Origin: Eledone cirrhosa | Lineage: Eukaryota; Mollusca; Cephalopoda; Octopoda; Eledonidae | Assembly (NCBI GenBank): GCA_964016885.1 | Contig: OZ024743.1 | Coordinates: 13,479,586-13,543,585 of the forward strand | Length of the DNA: 64,000 bases | Reading direction: 5' to 3' | Shown here: positions 39,292-49,950 of the stretch, one piece after another | Numbering within the stretch: the first letter of the stretch is position 1 | Layout of the letters: each line of letters starts with the position of its first letter | Made by a program: the position numbers and the translations under genes | The notes under the pieces: model-generated | The model's database searches: none | What the model was told of the DNA's origin: nothing | What the model saw: the letters and a program-made list of their open reading frames with translations, nothing else

Positions 39292-39473
39292 GTGTTTCTC
39301 CTTTTGGCACAAGGCCAGCAATTAACCAGTGCATTACTGGTACATTATTTTATCGACCCCGTAAGGGTGAAAGGCAAAGTTAATCTCGGCGGGATTTGAA
39401 CTCACAATGACAAGGGCCGTAACTCCATGAGTCAAAGCATGGCGCCCGACCTTCTACCGATACTGCCAATCGA
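39292..39473 (-). mobile_element. tRNA-derived SINE with target-site duplication
   Basis: Complete minus-strand copy. The 10-bp duplication CCCATAATAA stands at 39282-39291 and 39474-39483, giving exact insertion ends. Confidence 0.9.
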
Positions 39474-39911
39474 CCCATAATAACAATAATTATTATTTTT
39501 GTATTTCATAAGTTCTCTCAAAATGTTTAGTCCAGATATTGAGGAAGGATGTCAACTTGTATATTAAATATAAATAACCAGTTCGAAAGGTACAGAACAG
39601 AGCAGAGATAAAAAGAAACGTAATCTCAAAAGAAAAACTAAATTCAAATTTTTTTAACGCAACACCCATTACCTCCCTCGTTGTTGTGGCTACAAGCTTG
39701 GCTTAGCTAAAATCAAAAATAGCAGCAGCAGCAACAACAATAACACTAGTGACTAATCTGACGAGCCTTAGCCCCCCCCCCCCAAAAAAAAAAACCCCAT
39801 TAAAACATTACAATGACAAGAACACACCCCACCACCACCGCCACTACCACTACTACCACTGAAAAATGAAAATTATTTGTTGATGTTGATAGTGGTGATG
39901 TTGATGATAAT

Positions 39912-40043
39912 GGTTGTTTCTATTTCGGCACAGGCCCAGCGATTGCCGCAATGAATTGCTGGTCTTTGTCTTGTCAACCTCGTAGAGGTGAGGAGTGGGG
40001 TTGACCTCGGCAGTATTTGGGCTCAGACCATAAATGGTAGATG
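39912..40043 (-). mobile_element. Degraded tRNA-derived SINE
   Basis: GTTTCTATTTCGGCACAGGCC followed by ACCTCGGCAGTATTTGGGCTCAGACC matches the SINE with many changes. The distal tRNA-like head is missing. Confidence 0.65.
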
Positions 40044-40052
40044 CTGTTGATA

Positions 40053-40237
40053 ATAATAATTGTTTCTACTTTTGGCACAGGGCCAGCAATTAACCAGTGT
40101 ATTACTGGTACTTTATTTTATCGACCCCATAAAGATTAAAGGCAAAGTTAACCTCGGCGGGATTTGAACTCAGAATGGCAAGGGCCGTAACTCTATGCGT
40201 CAAAGCATGGCGTCCGACCCTCTACCGATACTGCCAA
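40053..40237 (-). mobile_element. tRNA-derived SINE
   Basis: Well-preserved minus-strand copy, GTTTCTACTTTTGGCACAG to CTACCGATACTGCCAA. Confidence 0.9.
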
Positions 40238-40238
40238 A

Positions 40239-40438
40239 ATAATTTCTACTCATAGGCACAAGGCCAATAATTTGGGGAGAGGGTAATAGACCCTAGTGCA
40301 TTACTGGTACTTTATTTCATCGACACCGTAAGGACGAAAGGTAAAGCTAACCTCGGCAGGATTTGAACTCAGAACGAAAAGGGACGTAATTCTGTGCTGA
40401 AAAGCATTTGTCCGACGCTCTACCGATACTGCCAATCC
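40239..40438 (-). mobile_element. tRNA-derived SINE with a ~20-bp internal insertion
   Basis: Follows the previous copy with no spacer. It carries an insertion GGGGAGAGGGTAATAGACCC near its start and several substitutions. Confidence 0.85.
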
Positions 40439-40450
40439 GCCGTAAGATAA

Positions 40451-40638
40451 TAATAATTGTTTCTACTTTTGGCACAAGACCAGCAATTATCCCACTGTAT
40501 TACTGGTGCTTTATTTTATCGACCCCGTAAGAATGAAAGGCAAATTAACCTCGGCGGGATTTGAACTCAGTCAATAAAGGGCCGTAACTCTATGCTGCAA
40601 AGCATGGCGTCCGACCCTTTGCCGGTACTTCCAATCCA
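40451..40638 (-). mobile_element. tRNA-derived SINE
   Basis: Minus-strand copy, AATTGTTTCTACTTTTGGC to the CCGGTACTTCCAATCC end; slightly diverged head. Confidence 0.9.
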
Positions 40639-40688
40639 GGAAGCACATTAAGAAAAGATTAAGGACAGCACAAAAAAACAGCACAAAA

Positions 40689-40872
40689 TTAATTGTTTCT
40701 ACTTTTGGCACAAGGCCAGAAATTATCCAGTACATTACTGGTACTTTGTTTTATCGACCCCATAAGGATGAAAGACAAAGTTAACCTCGGCGGGGATTGA
40801 ACTCAGATCGTAAAGTAACGTAACTATGCTGGAAAGCATATCCGACCCTCTACCGATACTGCCAATTCACCG
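40689..40872 (-). mobile_element. tRNA-derived SINE with target-site duplication
   Basis: ACAGCACAAAA at 40678-40688 and 40877-40887 flanks the copy. Confidence 0.9.
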
Positions 40873-40888
40873 CCCTACAGCACAAAAA

Positions 40889-41071
40889 TAATTGTTTCTA
40901 CTTTAAGCACAAGCCAGCAAATACCCAGTGCATTACTGGTACTTTATTTTATCGACTCCGTAAGGATGAAAGGCAAATTCAACCTCGGCGGGACTTGAAC
41001 TCAGACCGTAAAGGGACGTAACTATGCTGGAAAGCATGGCGTCCGACCCTTTACCGATACTCCCAATCCAC
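40889..41071 (-). mobile_element. tRNA-derived SINE inserted at the duplication of its neighbour
   Basis: CACAAAAATAAT at 40881-40892 and 41072-41083 forms its own duplication. The left one overlaps the right duplication of the preceding SINE, so this copy entered after its neighbour. Confidence 0.9.
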
Positions 41072-41083
41072 CACAAAAATAAT

Positions 41084-43195
41084 GATAGATAAATGTCACA
41101 TGAATTGTCCCGAAACTTAAATTTGTCCTTTTTTTTAACGTGATGGTGTCATGCTGAAAACATTGGTATTTTGAAATACTTTACTTCAGTAAATAATAAC
41201 GAAAGACATGATGCACAAAAGAAATAGGTGTGCAGGCACAATACCTAGTTGTAAAATGCTATCTAGGGAAAAGGATAGTCCTGAGAAATAAAATCATATA
41301 AAGTTCTAGTGATGTGGAGGATATATATATATATATATATATACATAATATGAAAAAGGACTGGTGGAATGTTCCAGTTAAAACAAAATGCAAACATAGA
41401 CCAAACTAGTGATATGGGACAGATAAAAGAAGGCATGCACAGTAGTAGGAATCAGCCAAGGACATGTCAATATACTGCCAAAGTTTAGTGAAAAGGAGAA
41501 CATTTATGCTGAAATACTGAGTAATCTGCAGATAACTAAATATTTATATTTTTACTTTTGATCATTGGGGTTCTGGCTATGTTACAAACTGCTTCAGTAC
41601 AAAGCTGGGTATCACAGAACAAGAATGGGCATGGCTAGTTAGGACGTTACAGGTATATCTCATTAAAGAACCTGTAAAATTCTGTAAAACATTTCAGATA
41701 TTTAGCCTGTAATAACTCCATATAGTCATGTATAGAGACAGAAATATATGCACCTGTACAGATATAACTCAAAACATACATATCTACACATACACTAACA
41801 TCCATACCTGCGTACATTCGCACACAAATACATCGAGATATACATACGGTTTTATATAATTTATATTGTGGGACTTCCAATGAAAGATTCTTGTTTCTAT
41901 CTAAGAAACCGGTGCACTCTATCTTGGGGAAAATTTATAAATTTAAAACAGAACAGCATACACACTTTTGTCTACGTATGCCAGATTTTCGTGTTCTGGA
42001 ATCAGTCCGCATTTTTGTGATTTACATTATATTGTACATCTCAACACATAATAATAATTGACCACTGTAAAATAACAGTTGTGGAATTTGATAAAACTGG
42101 ACAAAGAACCATGCAAATATTCTAAGCCTGCATCTGTAAGTCATGCGCCTTTTCAACATATATACTTCTTAAATTAGCTGCTTTGTTGTCACATCTGCCT
42201 GCAGACTACACATTTTCTAAAAATACGGAATTGCTGGCCAACAATTCTTTAGCATAATTATTAACGGACTGAAAAACCAATCAAAATACCTCCGGGAGAT
42301 GCGGGGTTTAGCTCCTAATGGGTACCTTTATCCAAAATATTCAGATAATGCAAGGTGAGTAATTTCCAGGTGCCAAACTATCAATTTAATAAATCCACTC
42401 CAGGTGATTAGTTCTTTATCTACTATTTCTTGCACCCAATGCAACAGTGCTAATGATATTAAACACGTCTGGTGAAGAATAGGTAAAAAAGAACAATACG
42501 ATTTTATGAGATAAACAATTTCAATTTCTCACTAATATTATTTCGCACAAAATTTTCATCACTTCAAGAATTTAAAAAAACAATTCGTTTGAGAAATAGA
42601 AACATAACTATTATGGGGCCGAGAATAAAATTTAACAGAATAGATATCAGATCATTATCAGGTGCCAATATATCGTTTCATGTTATAAATTATTCATAAA
42701 CATCTACTACAATTATTCAGAACATCCACGCTTGTTTGCGCAAAAATGTCTACACGATATTATTATTTAATGTTTACATACACATAGTTGCATATATATA
42801 TTTATACAGAAATACCAGCACTTACGTATCAGTAATTACTGTCAAAGATAGAAAAAGGGATTTACAAATATACCGAAAACAATCATAGACACACGCACAG
42901 ACACACACACTCAATATCTATATCTAACTATAATATACATATATACATACTTAGACCACTCGCACACATATATATTCACCTGTGTCTCTATGTGTATGTG
43001 TATGCGTGTATGTACGTGTGCTTCCGTTTACAACTATTGCTACTTGCAAAAAAAAAAAAAGTGGTAAAAGCAAAGCAATACAAACTCAACGATTTACACT
43101 TCTATCATATATTTAAATATTTTGCCTGAAAATAAACTTTCCTAGAAAAACTGAGGACGGGGTTTTCACACAAACAATCACATGCACATGTATGT
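41084..43195. other. Gene-free AT-rich stretch
   Basis: Short (AT)n at about 41322-41342. No homology recognised; 41647-41880 minus is an ATAC/CATA-influenced chance frame. Confidence 0.5.
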
Positions 43196-43229
43196 GTGTA
43201 TGTATATATAGATAAAAATATGTTTCTCC

Positions 43230-43232
<3 letters not shown>

Positions 43233-43312
<80 letters not shown>

Positions 43313-43321
43313 AGAGAGAGA

Positions 43322-43380
<59 letters not shown>

Positions 43381-43412
43381 ATTATATATATATATATGTA
43401 TATATATATATA

Positions 43413-43511
<99 letters not shown>

Positions 43512-43530
43512 TAAATATATATATATGTAT
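43233..43530. repeat. (CT)n, (AT)n, (GA) and long (AT)n compound array
   Basis: CT array to about 43272, AT to 43310, a GAGAGAGA inversion of the CT block at 43312-43322, then AT to about 43530. The CT(AT)GA arrangement is itself a palindrome. Confidence 0.9.
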
Positions 43531-43819
43531 GCCTGTCTATACTTAAGCGTGTGTGTCTCTTGTGCGTGTGCGTATTCTTATGAACTCGTGACAATAATGT
43601 AATACTCAGAAAAGCTGTATATCGTTGTGGGGAAACTATAGTTATGATATATAAAATAAACTAATCTTTTGAATAATAATGTGATCTTAAAAAGTAATGA
43701 AGCCCGAGGCAAAGAAAGATAAATCTCTTGCCCGGGTTTGTTACGCATAATAATGAAGTGAGTTGAATACGATATATATACACATCCCCTCCCGCACAAA
43801 CAAACACGCATACACACAC

Positions 43820-43879
<60 letters not shown>
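43820..43879. repeat. (AT)n microsatellite
   Basis: About 30 AT units. Confidence 0.9.
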
Positions 43880-43881
<2 letters not shown>

Positions 43882-46578
43882 TGTGTGCGTAATATGTGTG
43901 GTTGAGTGCATGCATGTGGATAGATATATTTTTATGTCTTGCGATAACTGCTATATAAGTAAACATGACAGACATAAGAACTTAATGGCGCCACCCTCTA
44001 TATTTATATCGTTATTATGTGAATATAACTTCAGGTAGTATTCCCATGTATTCGAAATTTATCCAAACGATTTGTTATTCGGAAGTTACATGTAGAGTTA
44101 GATATATATATTCTCCACAACATGATTTAATGTATGAAGTATGTTTAAGGATATGTTCATCAAATGTATTCAGAATGTGTTACTGTTGCTGCTTTTGATA
44201 TTGCTGCTTAGTCTCATCCCACGTTTGATTGAGTAGGTCTACCACCACACATATCCAATGTATCCATTCTTCATTTAAATATAGCGTTGTCTTTGAAAGG
44301 CGTTTGGTTGCTGTTTACAGCAAATTTAGAGATCTCGTAAAGGGTTGCTCGTCAGCATAAATATTTGCTAGACTCTTTTTGTAATGTCAAGAAAGAAATG
44401 TTTGTATCGTGCTATGTTTATTGCCTTGATGAACTGCATTAAGTATTCTTTAGAGTGACTTGAAATATCAACGACATTTGATTTTCAAAACTTATGAAAT
44501 AACAAAATTATAGCTTATTAGGTTGAAATAAGCCAAAAACAATAGAAAATGGAAGAATGCGTTTATCAAGGAAGTAGAACAACAGACCATCTCTAGGTTT
44601 ATATATAAGAGGTTTATTCAACAGAGCGATGGAATACCCATAGGTTTGATTTCCGAGATAGCTTCACAACTGCGTTATTTGGTGTTCAACTCTATATTTA
44701 AGCCTGTGTGTGTTTCAGAGAGCGAGAGGAAGAGTGAAAAAGAAGAAGGAGGGAGAAGAAGAAAGTGAGTTAGTCAAAGATAAGAGTGGGAGAAAGGGGA
44801 GATGTAAAAGGAGATAAAATGGAAAAAACTGATATATTTCTGTTTATGAATTTACCTGCGCAGTACTCGTTGCATTTGGTTAGACTGTCCCTTGTTATAT
44901 TTCCTACTAGATAGACAGTAAAGCAATGCATCGCTTCTTAGACAGTGATTAACCATGATTCTCCTTTTTACAAAATGAGCTGTGTGTATGTATTTATATA
45001 GTTGAAAGAAAAAAGAAATGATAAAAGCATAAATACATTACACAAAGTCTTATTAGTTTCACGTTTGTTGGAAAAGTAACATCAGTGACTCAACATATCG
45101 GCCGATAATATTTCATCAACAAAAATTAATGTTAGTAGAAAGCGGATTCTGGAAGGGTGAAGAAAACAAAGTTCGATCAGAATGGTTGAAGTGGGAACTA
45201 CGTGATTTGGTGCTCAAATCTATAGATTTGCTTGTGTTTGTGTATGTTTGTGTGTGTTTGCGTGTGTTTGTGTGTATTTGAACATTGAAAATAAATATTG
45301 TACGGACGGTACTATACTAAATACAGTAAAATATTTTTATGAGCCTTTCTTTCCAGACTATGTCTGTTTTAGCGAGTGAGTAAAAAGTTTGCCTTGCTAT
45401 CAACAATCTTTCAGTTCCACATAAGCCATATATTATGGATATCTAATGTGTTCCTCTTTTCTCAAGTGTATTTTACTTTTGGTTCGAGTTACACCAAGCC
45501 TGTAAGTGAAATGAGTAAACGGAAACTGAGTTGAATCTTATAAAATATATCGTACTTACATGTAGCCCTGCTCTAATGGGTATATGTTTAAAAAGCTTTT
45601 GCTTTTGCAGTAGAGTATAATTGATTTAACTCACCTCTAATATGTATTGATATATACTATGAAACCCAAATATTTAGAAGCCCTATGGTAGAAGAAATTT
45701 AACAGCATTTTTCGAAATTAGAAAATGGAAGATAACCTGAATTTACCTATATATAGATTCCTGTTGCAATCGCCTGCTTTTCATTAGATAGTAATTGTTT
45801 TATTGAAGAGGATATAGAAATATAAATTATATCGCATTTTGGCTGAGACCATTTTCTTACTTCCAATATCTCTTCTTTTTATTCTATTACATAATTTGTT
45901 ACTTCGATATTGCATTTGAGAAATTTGTTGGAGAACTCGAGTCAGAAATGGATACGACAGATGGAACGTTGCGGGGGATAACACTACAAATTGGTCTTGG
46001 AATGTTTATAATAGGTTTCACTCTTGTCGGCATTCCAATCAGCTCTCCCTTCCGGTCATTTTCCATGCGTGCATTGAATTACAGGGTCAGCTTGCAGAGT
46101 TCGTGATATGTGCAAATGTTTCCTAGAATAAATGTGAAAAAGAACAAAATGAAATGTTTCAAGCATTATTCGAGATATTTTGTAAAATTAGTTCACAGCG
46201 AATTTAAATTTCTATATGGAGCTAATTTATGGTATACACATTTAATCAAATATTTTGAGCAGATAATCGAAATTAATATGTATTATTCTATGAAACCAGT
46301 AACAACAGTTTTTAGGTTTAACAAGTGGCTCAATTCATGGTCCGTTGTACTAAATGTGCCGTTATTATCTATCACTTTTTAAAATCTGATTGAACAAACA
46401 AGCGATGTTCCTGCCATTTCTAGCACCTCAAATACGAATGTAGAGCCCCCACTACTGGAACAAAATTGCCAGCGTTACATTTAAATCGTCTGCAAGTTAT
46501 ATTCCAATTATGTTGGTGTTATTTAAACCTCTTCTATTTTATAACTTATACAACATTAGCTGGAAGATAGCAGAAAAT
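43880..46578. other. Gene-free stretch with one short dispersed direct repeat
   Basis: 44668-44720 and 45195-45245 resemble each other (AACTGCGTTATTTGGTG against AACTACGTGATTTGGTG, then CTATA..TT), each leading into TGTGT runs. Nothing else recognised. Confidence 0.5.
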
Positions 46579-47038
46579 TATAAAGCTCTCTTTACAAAAA
46601 CAAGAGATGGCTTATATTGAAAAATTCACTGGATCCCAACTCATCCCATAGTTCAAGGCGCGAAATATGCATGCCACGACGGGATAACACAAATATGTTT
46701 TCGTCACCAAATATATGGAAGCCACCGGGCAACCATCCTTTTGGAAACCAAATAACGAAGTATTCCAGATCAAATATTTTACCTCTCACGCAACGATTCC
46801 AAGGATATATAATATTATATATATATATATATATATAACTTCGTTATTTGGTTTCCAAAAGGATGGTTGCCCGGCGGTCTTGGTTACCCGGTGGCTTCCA
46901 TATATTTGGTGACGAATACATATTTGTGTTCTCCCGTCGTGGCATGCATATTTCGTGTCTTGAACTATGGCATGAGTTGGGATCCAGTGAATTTTTCAAT
47001 ATAAGCCATCACTTGTTTTTGTAAAGAGAGCTTTATAT
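46579..47038. repeat. Foldback repeat, ~185-200-bp arms
   Basis: Left arm 46579-46764 and right arm 46836-47038 are inverted copies (TTTACAAAAACAAGAGATGG against its near complement, ACCAAATAACGAAGT against ACTTCGTTATTTGGT). The right arm has an ~18-bp duplication (GCCCGGCGGTCTTGG / TTACCCGGTGG). The centre holds a 46805-46836 (AT)n. No hammerhead core seen. Confidence 0.8.
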
Positions 47039-47046
47039 ATATATAT

Positions 47047-47106
<60 letters not shown>
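47034..47106. repeat. (AT)n microsatellite
   Basis: Separates the 46579-47038 palindrome from the next one. Confidence 0.85.
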
Positions 47107-47109
<3 letters not shown>

Positions 47110-47233
47110 GGAGGTGAGTTTTATTGTAGTACAATAAAGCAATCCAGATATCGGATAAGAAGCACTCTACAGTTTGTAGGACTGGAGTATACATAATATA
47201 TAAGAACAAAAGATGGTTAAATGAGTTCCATGT

Positions 47234-47302
47234 ATTTTATTATGCGCATTTCAAAAACAAATATCATCATGCAATAACATTTGTGTTTTCATCAGATAAA
47301 AT
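47234..47302 (-). ncRNA. Hammerhead fold, family F8, left arm
   Basis: On the minus strand: stem I ATTTTAT with ATAAAAT (7 bp), core CTGATGA, an A/U-rich stem II of about 10 bp with one mismatch, GAAA, stem III from the self-complementary ATGCGCAT, and cleavage base A. The 47289-47295 plus-strand string TCATCAG is the core complement. Same structure as 48852-48920. Confidence 0.6.
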
Positions 47303-48009
47303 AGGAGGACATGATATGAAGGTTAAAAACACTTGTGGATAGTGCAGATTTAAATCAACATATGAAAAGTAGTTTTAGATTGATGTGTGATATTGGGGAA
47401 AAAAATGTTTTTTTTAGGGGGGGTGGGGGTGAAAGGATGAAAAAGAGGAGGAGATGAGAGTAAAAAGTGGAGGGGGAGGAGTATAATGAGGAAGGATGAA
47501 ATAGGAGGAGAGATGGCTGATAGAGAGAGATAGCTTTTATAACTGAGAAAAATATATTGTTTTACATAGAGAGGTTGAAAAACCGTTGGAAGATAATGTA
47601 TAAATTAAAAGAATTTGAAAATTAACGAAGAGAAAAATAATGTAAAGTTAAGGTTTGTATATTAAAGGGTTTAATAATATGTGCGATGAAAAGAAATTGT
47701 TAATATGTATTAAGAATAATATTTAAGGGTTTAATAATATGTGCGATGGAAAGAAAATGTTAATATGTATTAAGAATAATTTTAAGGGTTTAATAATATG
47801 TGCGATGGAAAAAAATGTTGATATGTATTATTAAAAAACAGAAGTAATGTAAGTAAGGAATATATTGTGAGATGAGCATGAATAAGGTAGATGAATGTGA
47901 AAAAAAAATAATGAATAGAGGATGAATAATCTAACGTCAAAAAAAATGTTTATGTTTACGAAGGATTTTTTCAAGGTGATATAAAGTAAGAATATAGTGT
48001 ATTGTGTAA

Positions 48010-48034
48010 TAATTGTTTCTATGTTAGGCACGGT
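48010..48034 (-). mobile_element. SINE tail fragment in the palindrome spacer
   Basis: TAATAATTGTTTCTATGTTAGGCAC is the distal end of the main SINE; nothing else of the element remains. Confidence 0.5.
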
Positions 48035-48851
48035 GAGAAAAGGTACAGATTAGGGGTTAGAAATTAAAAGAAAAAGAAAAGAAAAGGAAAAGAAAGATTA
48101 TTCATCCTCTATTCATTATTTTTTCTCATTTTCATCTAACTTATTCATGCTCATCTCACAATATATTCCTTACTTACATTACTTCTGTTTTTTTAATAAT
48201 ACATATCAACATTTTCTTTCCATCGCACATATTATTAAACCCTTCAAATTATTCTTAATACATATTAACATTTTCTTTCCATCGCACATATTATTAAACC
48301 CTTAAATATTATTCTTAATACATTTTAACAATTTCTTTTCATCGCACATATTATTAAACCCTTAAATATTATTCTTAATACATATTAACATTTTCTTTCC
48401 ATCGCACATATTATTAAACCCTTAAATATTATTCTTAATACATTTTAACAATTTCTTTTCATCGCACATATTATTAAACCCTTCAATATACAAACCTTAA
48501 CTTTACATTATTTTTCTCTTCGTTAATTTTCAAATTCTTTTAATTTATACATTATCTTCCAACGGTTTTTCAACCTCTCTATGTAAAACAATATATTTTT
48601 CTCAGTTATAAAAGCTATCTCTCTCTCTCTATCAGCCATCTCTCCTCCTGTCTCATCCTTCCTCATTATACTCCTCCCTCTCCACTTTTTACTCTCATCT
48701 CCTCCTCTTTTTCATCCTTTCAAACCTCCCCCCCTCCTCAAAAAAAAGTTTTTTTACTCAATATCACACATCAATCTAAAACTACTTTTCATATGTTGAT
48801 TTAAAACTGCACTATCCACAAGTGTTTTTAACCTTCATATCATGTCCTCCT

Positions 48852-48920
48852 ATTTTATCTGATGAAAACACAAATGTTATTGCATGATGATATTTGTTTT
48901 TGAAATGCGCATAATAAAAT
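48852..48920 (+). ncRNA. Hammerhead fold, family F8, right arm
   Basis: Stem I ATTTTAT (48852-48858) with ATAAAAT (48914-48920). Core CTGATGA 48859-48865. Stem II AAACACAAAT with ATTTGTTTTT (9 of 10 paired). GAAA 48902-48905. Stem III is the palindrome ATGCGCAT (48905-48912), and A48913 precedes the predicted cut. A loop-less palindromic stem III would favour cleavage as a dimer, as described for some retroelement hammerheads. The closing pair of stem II is A-U rather than G-C. Confidence 0.6.
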
Positions 48921-48974
48921 ACATGGAACTCATTTAACCATCTTTTGAACTTATATATTATATATATATATATA

Positions 48975-49540
48975 TTATATAAAATTAACAAAGAAGCCTT
49001 TAATACATTAAACATCTTTATTTGCTGACAATGTTTCGTCCCATTAATTAGGACTCATCAGAGCAAGGAAAAAGCCAAGAAATATCATCGGCTAGAACAA
49101 GCCAAAATTTAGAAGAATAGCGAATGGATATTTAGGAAAATTTAGGAAAATTATCATGGAAAGACATATTAAACCTAATAGGGTGCATTTGTAAATAAAA
49201 ATTATAGGGCAAGAGAGCAAGCAAACATTAAACAACCCCACGTTAAAAGTACAATATAAGTCTAATACTTGAAATACAACATAGTAATATAATGCAAGAA
49301 ATAAGATATAAAAATTATAATATAATATACAATACAATACAATACATAATACGGAAATAAAATTTAATATATATATATATATCTACACGCATTCCGACAC
49401 ATATATATACACACACACATATACACATTTACACATACACATATTAACACAAATATATAAATATAAGCATTATAAGAGAATAATCACCCTGACGGTGTGA
49501 TTAAACAATACTAAAATCAATGAAAATAATATATTGACAT
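48975..49540 (-). repeat. Inverted copy of the PLE 3' end (inverted pseudo-LTR)
   Basis: Reverse complement of 53888-54440, including the tail TTATATTGTACTTTTAACGTGG block and the hammerhead. It abuts the direct pseudo-LTR at 49541 with no gap. Inverted terminal copies next to a direct one are a known PLE arrangement. Confidence 0.85.
49022..49066 (-). ncRNA. Hammerhead ribozyme, canonical, PLE terminal repeat (inverted copy)
   Basis: Minus-strand copy with all core bases: TTGCT / CTGATGA / GTCC...GGAC / GAAA / C ATT G / TC / AGCAA. See 54355-54399 for the base-by-base layout. Confidence 0.85.
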
Positions 49541-49881
49541 CTCTTGCCCTATAGATTTTATTTACAAATGCACACTATTAGGTTTAATATGTCTTTCCAT
49601 GATAATTTTCCTAAATTTTCCTAAATATCCATTCGCTATTCTTCTGAATTTTGGCTTGTTCTAGCCGATGATATTTCTTGTCTTTTTCCTTGCTCTGATG
49701 AGTCTTAATTAATGGGACGAAACATTGTCAGCAAATAAAGATTTTTAATGTATTAAAGGCTTCTTTGTTAATTTTATATAATTTTTCGGCTCTGTTTGAT
49801 AACATTGAGCTATATCTTATACTGTCATTTCTCTAATACGACGAGTGTGTTTAACTTTAATGCACTCAAGTATTTTTATCT
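49541..49881 (+). repeat. PLE direct pseudo-LTR, left
   Basis: Direct repeat of 54210-54545 from CTCTTGCCCTATAG to GCACTCAAGTATTTTTATCT with few differences (341 against ~336 bp). Contains the hammerhead at 49690-49734. The PLE coding region starts just downstream. Confidence 0.85.
49690..49734 (+). ncRNA. Hammerhead ribozyme, canonical, left pseudo-LTR
   Basis: Stem I TTGCT (49690-49694) with AGCAA (49730-49734). Core CTGATGA 49695-49701. Stem II GTCT/GGAC (one U-G pair). GAAA 49719-49722. Minimal stem III AC-ATT-GT. Predicted cut after C49729. Confidence 0.85.
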
Positions 49882-49950
49882 TATTACGGCTCCCTATTGG
49901 TTGAGCTTTATCCTATACTGGTGTTTTGGCCTTTATATACATCTGACAGT

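Larger units (their letters stand above)
47193..48960. repeat. Giant palindrome (family F8), 740- and 865-bp arms
   Basis: 47193-47931 is inverted at 48096-48960. Inside each arm is a ~60-bp tandem unit containing CATCGCACATATTATTAAAC (or its complement): three copies in the left arm (about 47665-47815) and five in the right (about 48221-48482), which explains the length difference. The 164-bp spacer includes a 25-bp SINE tail (48010-48034). Both outer ends carry a hammerhead fold pointing outward. No ORF. Confidence 0.85.

Noticed and set aside
45045..45110. Minus-strand CACTGATGTT...GTGAAAC resembling a hammerhead core
   Set aside because: A9 is replaced by U and neither stem I nor stem II closes.
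48221..48482. Regular 60-bp spacing that could suggest a CRISPR-like array
   Set aside because: It is a simple tandem repeat without distinct spacers, in a eukaryotic palindrome.
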